From Auxenochlorella pyrenoidosa (Eukaryota > Chlorophyta > Trebouxiophyceae > Chlorellales > Chlorellaceae), in NCBI GenBank assembly GCA_001430745.1, contig KQ481983.1:189988-207442 (forward strand): a stretch of 17,455 nucleotides of DNA, read 5' to 3'. The notes under the pieces were generated by a model. That model ran no database searches and had not been told where the DNA came from. It was given only the letters and a program-made list of their open reading frames with translations. How positions within the stretch are numbered: the stretch's first letter is position 1; each line of letters starts with the position of its first letter. A program made the position numbers and the translations under genes. Positions 14,692 through 17,455 of this stretch are shown one piece after another.

Positions 14692-14850
14692 TGCAATTGC
14701 CTGCATCAAAAGCCAGCTTGCCTGCGGAATGTTGCGCCCAGGTGTCCGCTGGCTGGAAGGTACAGCTTTGTGCCCATCAGGGACAGCAGCTCGGCCAGGC
14801 GGGCATTCCCCAGCGCAAGCACGGGCACAGGGTTGGATGAGGGGTGCGCA
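14692..14850 (-). repeat. Tandem-duplicate segment, copy 2
   Basis: This is the partner of 13246-13420. Its left boundary (plus strand 14692, at CTGCAATTGCC) abuts the start of the N-terminal AGE exon. That marks a junction between a truncated upstream AGE copy and the beginning of the downstream one. Confidence 0.7.
14722..14807 (-). pseudogene. Displaced duplicate of the AGE GHLG exon, acceptor lost
   Basis: It reads NARLAELLSLMGTKLYLPAS and then GHLGATFR. The intact exon at 13371-13277 reads DARLAELLSLVGTKPYLPAT and then GHLGVTFR. The GC donor (CGCAG|GCAAGC) is preserved. The CCGCAG acceptor of the intact copy is missing: a few bases around it are deleted and no AG lies in the last 60 bases before the exon. 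It lies upstream of the AGE N-terminal exon, which is the wrong order for one gene, so it must belong to a second, broken copy. Confidence 0.65.
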
Positions 14851-15060
14851 CGAAAAGTTGGGCACACATGATGCGCAGCAGCTCGCCAGCCAGAAGGGGT
14901 CTTGCCGTGCCTGTGTGCCAGGCCAACTACCCTGGAAAGCTTGCTTGCGTCCTTGCTGGCAGTCTCATGGCAGCGATGAGCCCTGCAAGTGCACCAGCAA
15001 ACCAGGTGCACGCGCCTTATCAGCACAGGTTGGCAGGCAGCATGCCCCCCACAACCCCAC

Positions 15061-15129
15061 TCGGCCGCTGGCAGCGCCCAGCACGGCGCTCAGCTGTGTC
15101 AGTGCCTTTATCAAGTGCAGGTGGCTGTC
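15061..15129 (-). pseudogene. AGE-like fragment: HLHLIKAL helix exon of the upstream copy
   Basis: Between an acceptor (GCACCCAG) and a GTGGGG donor the frame reads DSHLHLIKALTQLSAVLGAA, then SGR: 23 codons, phase 0 at both ends. It matches the N-x-H-(M/L)-H-(L/V)-x-EA block that precedes the GHLG exon in cellobiose-epimerase-type AGE proteins, and the next AGE piece downstream (14807) is indeed that exon. The usual Glu after the helix is Lys here. No counterpart was found in the downstream copy. Confidence 0.5.
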
Positions 15130-15189
15130 CTGGGTGCGGAGCTCATCGACGGTTACACGTTCTCCTGGACTTTACGAGTTATCTTCTAG

Positions 15190-16039
15190 GTAGGTACGTG
15201 CCCTGGGACAGGGATGGTTGGTCTCCTGGCTGAAGTTTACACAGGCAGGGAGGCCCTGTTGCGCGTGCTCATAGTGAGTCTGCTCGAAGCCCAAACACAT
15301 GGTCTGTGTCGCAAGTTCCGTTGCGGATAGACAGACTTTAAACCCAAACAAGCATGCCCCAACACGCCCGCCGCCTGCGATCCACCCAACCCCATCCACA
15401 CACCCACACACCACCCAGAGTATCTGCCGCCTTGCATGCTGCAAGGCTACGCACCCAGTGTTCAAATGTCAAAAAAGTTGGGAGGCCCTGGTTCCTGGAC
15501 CTCAACGCCAGGTAATAAATAGGTTAAGCCCGACCGATGTGCAAACATCAATAGATCCGCATTGGGAATTCATCGGCTTGCCCAGTGTGCCCCACCCAGC
15601 ATGGCACAGCGTGGAACTCGGCAGACCAAATTATCTTTTGCATCAATGGTCCCTGCGCTTCCTATCATGTCATCTCCTCCCCTGCTCTATTTTGCATCTA
15701 GAATGCAAATGCTACTTGTTCTACGCGGCACTGGCACAGTTGCTCTTGCATACATGTTGACCATGACGAGGCGATCAAAGAAGGTCTGAAGGCTCGCTCA
15801 CAGCAAAAGGAGCAACAAAAAGTTGCACGTCGGGCAGCATCACCTCCAGGCTCGGGGGTTGAGAAGGCAAATGGTGCAGATACAAAGGGGCAAAGGGCGG
15901 TGTGTCAACAGCCATAGGTGCAGCCAAACAGTTCAGCGCTCACGTCAGGGCAAGGAAAGGCGGTGGGGCAGCCCGGGACCATACATGCTGGAATCTGAGC
16001 AGCGATGCAGCGACAACAATGGCAGTGCTTGGGCACAAA
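15190..16039. other. Region without a recognised gene, between the AGE locus and the thioredoxin-like gene
   Basis: On the minus strand this would be the 3' UTR and downstream sequence of the thioredoxin-like gene. TGTAA occurs on that strand at 15241-15237 and 15157-15153, either of which could end that transcript. Bases 15450-15830 are clearly poorer in GC than the rest. Bases 15370-15420 are CA/CC-rich (GT/GG-rich on the minus strand). No transposase, reverse transcriptase or terminal repeat was seen. Confidence 0.45.
15601..15893 (+). CDS. Weak candidate for a small plus-strand gene or element fragment
   Basis: An ATG at 15601 opens MAQRGTRQTKLSFASM and runs to a stop at 15787-15789. A second frame, after the AG at 15701-15702, continues to TAG 15891-15893. 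It gives a charged, helix-like stretch (DHDEAIKEGLKARSQQKEQQ, then KVARRAA). A single intron with a GTCCCT donor near 15646 and the CATCTAG acceptor would join the two in phase, but that donor is weak. The lower GC content differs from all exons around. I recognise no family; it could equally be chance. Confidence 0.2.
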
Positions 16040-16195
16040 TCACCCACTGGTGGGTGCGGCCTCCAACCAAAGCGGCGCCTGCGAGGGCTGCTGCTCGCCA
16101 TATGCCTGCATGCGGCATGGAGCCCGCCAAGGGGTCTGAGGCGACTCTCAAGCTACAAAACACGAGCAGCCCGTGGCTGCACACCGCCTGTCATT

Positions 16196-16235
<40 letters not shown>

Positions 16236-17455
16236 CGGGATGCGGGCACCGCGCTGTGCATGGCGAGCACATGCACATGCACATGCTGATGCCAGCAGAA
16301 GCTGTGCTGCGCAGGGACGCACCTGCCGTAGGTGCGTCTCCAGCCGCTGGGCGTTTGCCCCCGTGCAGCTGTCGATGATCGCGCCTGCAGGCGGAGCAGC
16401 GAGCGGCTGACACGTGGTTCAGGCGAAAAAGGCTGTGCACACACTGGCCCCGGCTGTGAGGTGCCAATCTCCGCTGCGCTGGACTGCAAGGGCAGAAGGC
16501 TGCCTGTGAATGAAGCACACTTATGCCACTTGCCAGCGCTGTGGACACAGCCTGGCCCATGCAGGAAGGGGGCCAAGCTGCGGGGCGCTCACCATCCCGG
16601 AAGAAGAAGAACGACGGGGTGGTGCGGCACTTCAGGCGCTCCTTGAACAGCTCCTTGGTGCCCTCGTTCGAGTTGCCTGGGGCAGGGCGTGTGGGCGAGG
16701 GTCAGCGCCAGGCGATACCCCCCGGGTCCCTGGTGGCAGCCGCTGGGCTGAACAGAGAGGGCGGTTTGGCGGGCTTCACACGGCTCTGCAGCCCTCAGGC
16801 GACATGCCCACGTTCAGCCCTGCTTCCTAGAAAAGACAGTGGGGGGAGCAAGCGCAAGAGGCAACGGTGCCCACAACCACATGCCACGCCCCCCGCGTGC
16901 GCTGCCGGCACCAGGGCCACGCCCCCGGCCCTCCCCACCATAGAACTTGACGAAAATCGCGTCGTTATAGTGCTGCGCCGCCTTCTGCGGGACGGGCAGT
17001 CGTGAAGAGACACACCAGGTTGCTCCTGTGCACGCTGGCTGTGATTGCTGCTGTGCACGATGCAGGGCCAGCAGCCGCAGACGCAGCGGGCTGAGGCAGA
17101 TACACCAACAGCTCCCCCGCACCTCGTAGGTTGTCTGGAAGGTCTTGCAGGGGCGGCACCAGGTCAGGCTGGCCATCAGCACAACCAGCTTGCCAGGGTT
17201 GGCCGCCAGCACTGCACCCCACCGGCAAAAGCAGCGGGTGGTGCCTCAGCAGGTAGAGATTGCGTGCCATCACCCTGGATCGGCGGCGCAGGGCGCAAGC
17301 ACGCCCCCGAGCCAGCCATCAGGCCAGAGCAATACAGTTGTGAGGGGCAGCAGGGGACCCACCAGCATCCAGGTCGGCCTCGCTGAAGAACAGGTTCACA
17401 CCGCCGGGCAGCAGCTTCGGGCCGGCCGCGGGGGCCGCGTCCGCGGGCGCCGCCG
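16040..17455 (-). CDS. Thioredoxin-like protein with WCRPC active site (5' end outside window)
   Basis: Exons 17455-17363 (partial), 17211-17123, 16984-16939, 16676-16593 and 16384-16323 join in phase; a last exon 16105-16040 (stop TGA) is a guess. After an Ala/Pro-rich stretch the protein shows a full thioredoxin fold: VNLFFSEADLDAVLAANPGK (first helix), LVVLMASLTWCRPCK (strand plus redox motif), NDAIFVKFYG, KERLKCRTTPSFFFFRDG (cis-proline loop TTP) and AIIDSCTGANAQRLETHL (last strand and helix). Both active-site cysteines are present, so dithiol-disulfide exchange is expected. WCRPC differs from the classical WCGPC, as in several atypical plastid thioredoxin-like proteins. Plastid targeting is only suggested by the Ala/Pro-rich N-terminal side. 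Without the guessed exon the coding part ends at 16323. Confidence 0.82.
16197..16236. repeat. (AGGC)10 microsatellite
   Basis: Ten AGGC units lie in the last proposed intron of the thioredoxin-like gene, where the minus strand reads as a GCCT tract. A short (ACATGC)n run follows near 16266-16284. Confidence 0.95.

Noticed and set aside
16148..16576. Minus-strand open frame overlapping the last thioredoxin exons
   Set aside because: It runs through introns and the GCCT microsatellite and is in the wrong frame for the thioredoxin fold.

Overview
This is nuclear DNA of a GC-rich eukaryote, most likely a chlorophyte green alga. The genes are cut by many introns of about 140-540 bases. Donors are mostly GTGAGT, GTGCGT or GTGGGT, and acceptors are mostly (C/T)GCAG. 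The last exon of the central gene is followed by TGTAA, the usual green-algal poly(A) signal. One predicted protein joins a beta-propeller to PAN domains through a Pro/Ser-rich linker, a common style in algal surface proteins. The class (Chlorophyceae or Trebouxiophyceae) cannot be settled from the sequence.

Layout. Bases 1-790 are intron of a minus-strand gene that runs off the left edge. Its ten visible exons (4205 down to 791) encode a signal peptide, a six-bladed NHL beta-propeller, a proline-rich linker and two PAN/Apple-like modules, so it is probably a secreted or cell-surface protein. A divergent spacer of about 1.16 kb (4206-5369), visibly less GC-rich, separates it from the plus-strand gene for cytosolic SRP54 (5370-11850). 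I could reconstruct SRP54 completely: 18 exons, 490 residues, every intron phase consistent. Tail-to-tail with it, on the minus strand, is a broken locus of the N-acylglucosamine 2-epimerase (AGE) superfamily (12304 to about 15129). Its last three exons look intact. Its upstream part is a mosaic of an N-terminal exon with an in-frame TAG, isolated helix exons, and a displaced duplicate of one exon that has lost its splice acceptor. Bases 15190-16039 hold no recognised gene, only one weak plus-strand candidate. The right end carries the 3' part of a minus-strand thioredoxin-like gene with a WCRPC active site; its 5' end is outside the window.

The genes do not form an evident pathway: a secretory-pathway targeting factor, a surface protein, a sugar-epimerase-like remnant and a redox protein.

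The most unusual feature is in the SRP54 introns. The edges of exons 8 and 10, with their splice sites, are copied into the neighbouring introns. The acceptor side of exon 8 occurs three times across intron 7. Its donor side recurs in intron 8. The donor side of exon 10 occurs five times across intron 10, in an alternating two-unit pattern. This looks like introns growing by tandem duplication of splice junctions, and it leaves arrays of decoy splice sites inside an essential gene. A second theme is GC-AG introns: three of nine in the NHL gene, two of them at the same place in adjacent propeller blades, and another in the AGE locus whose GC donor is kept in both copies of a duplicated exon.
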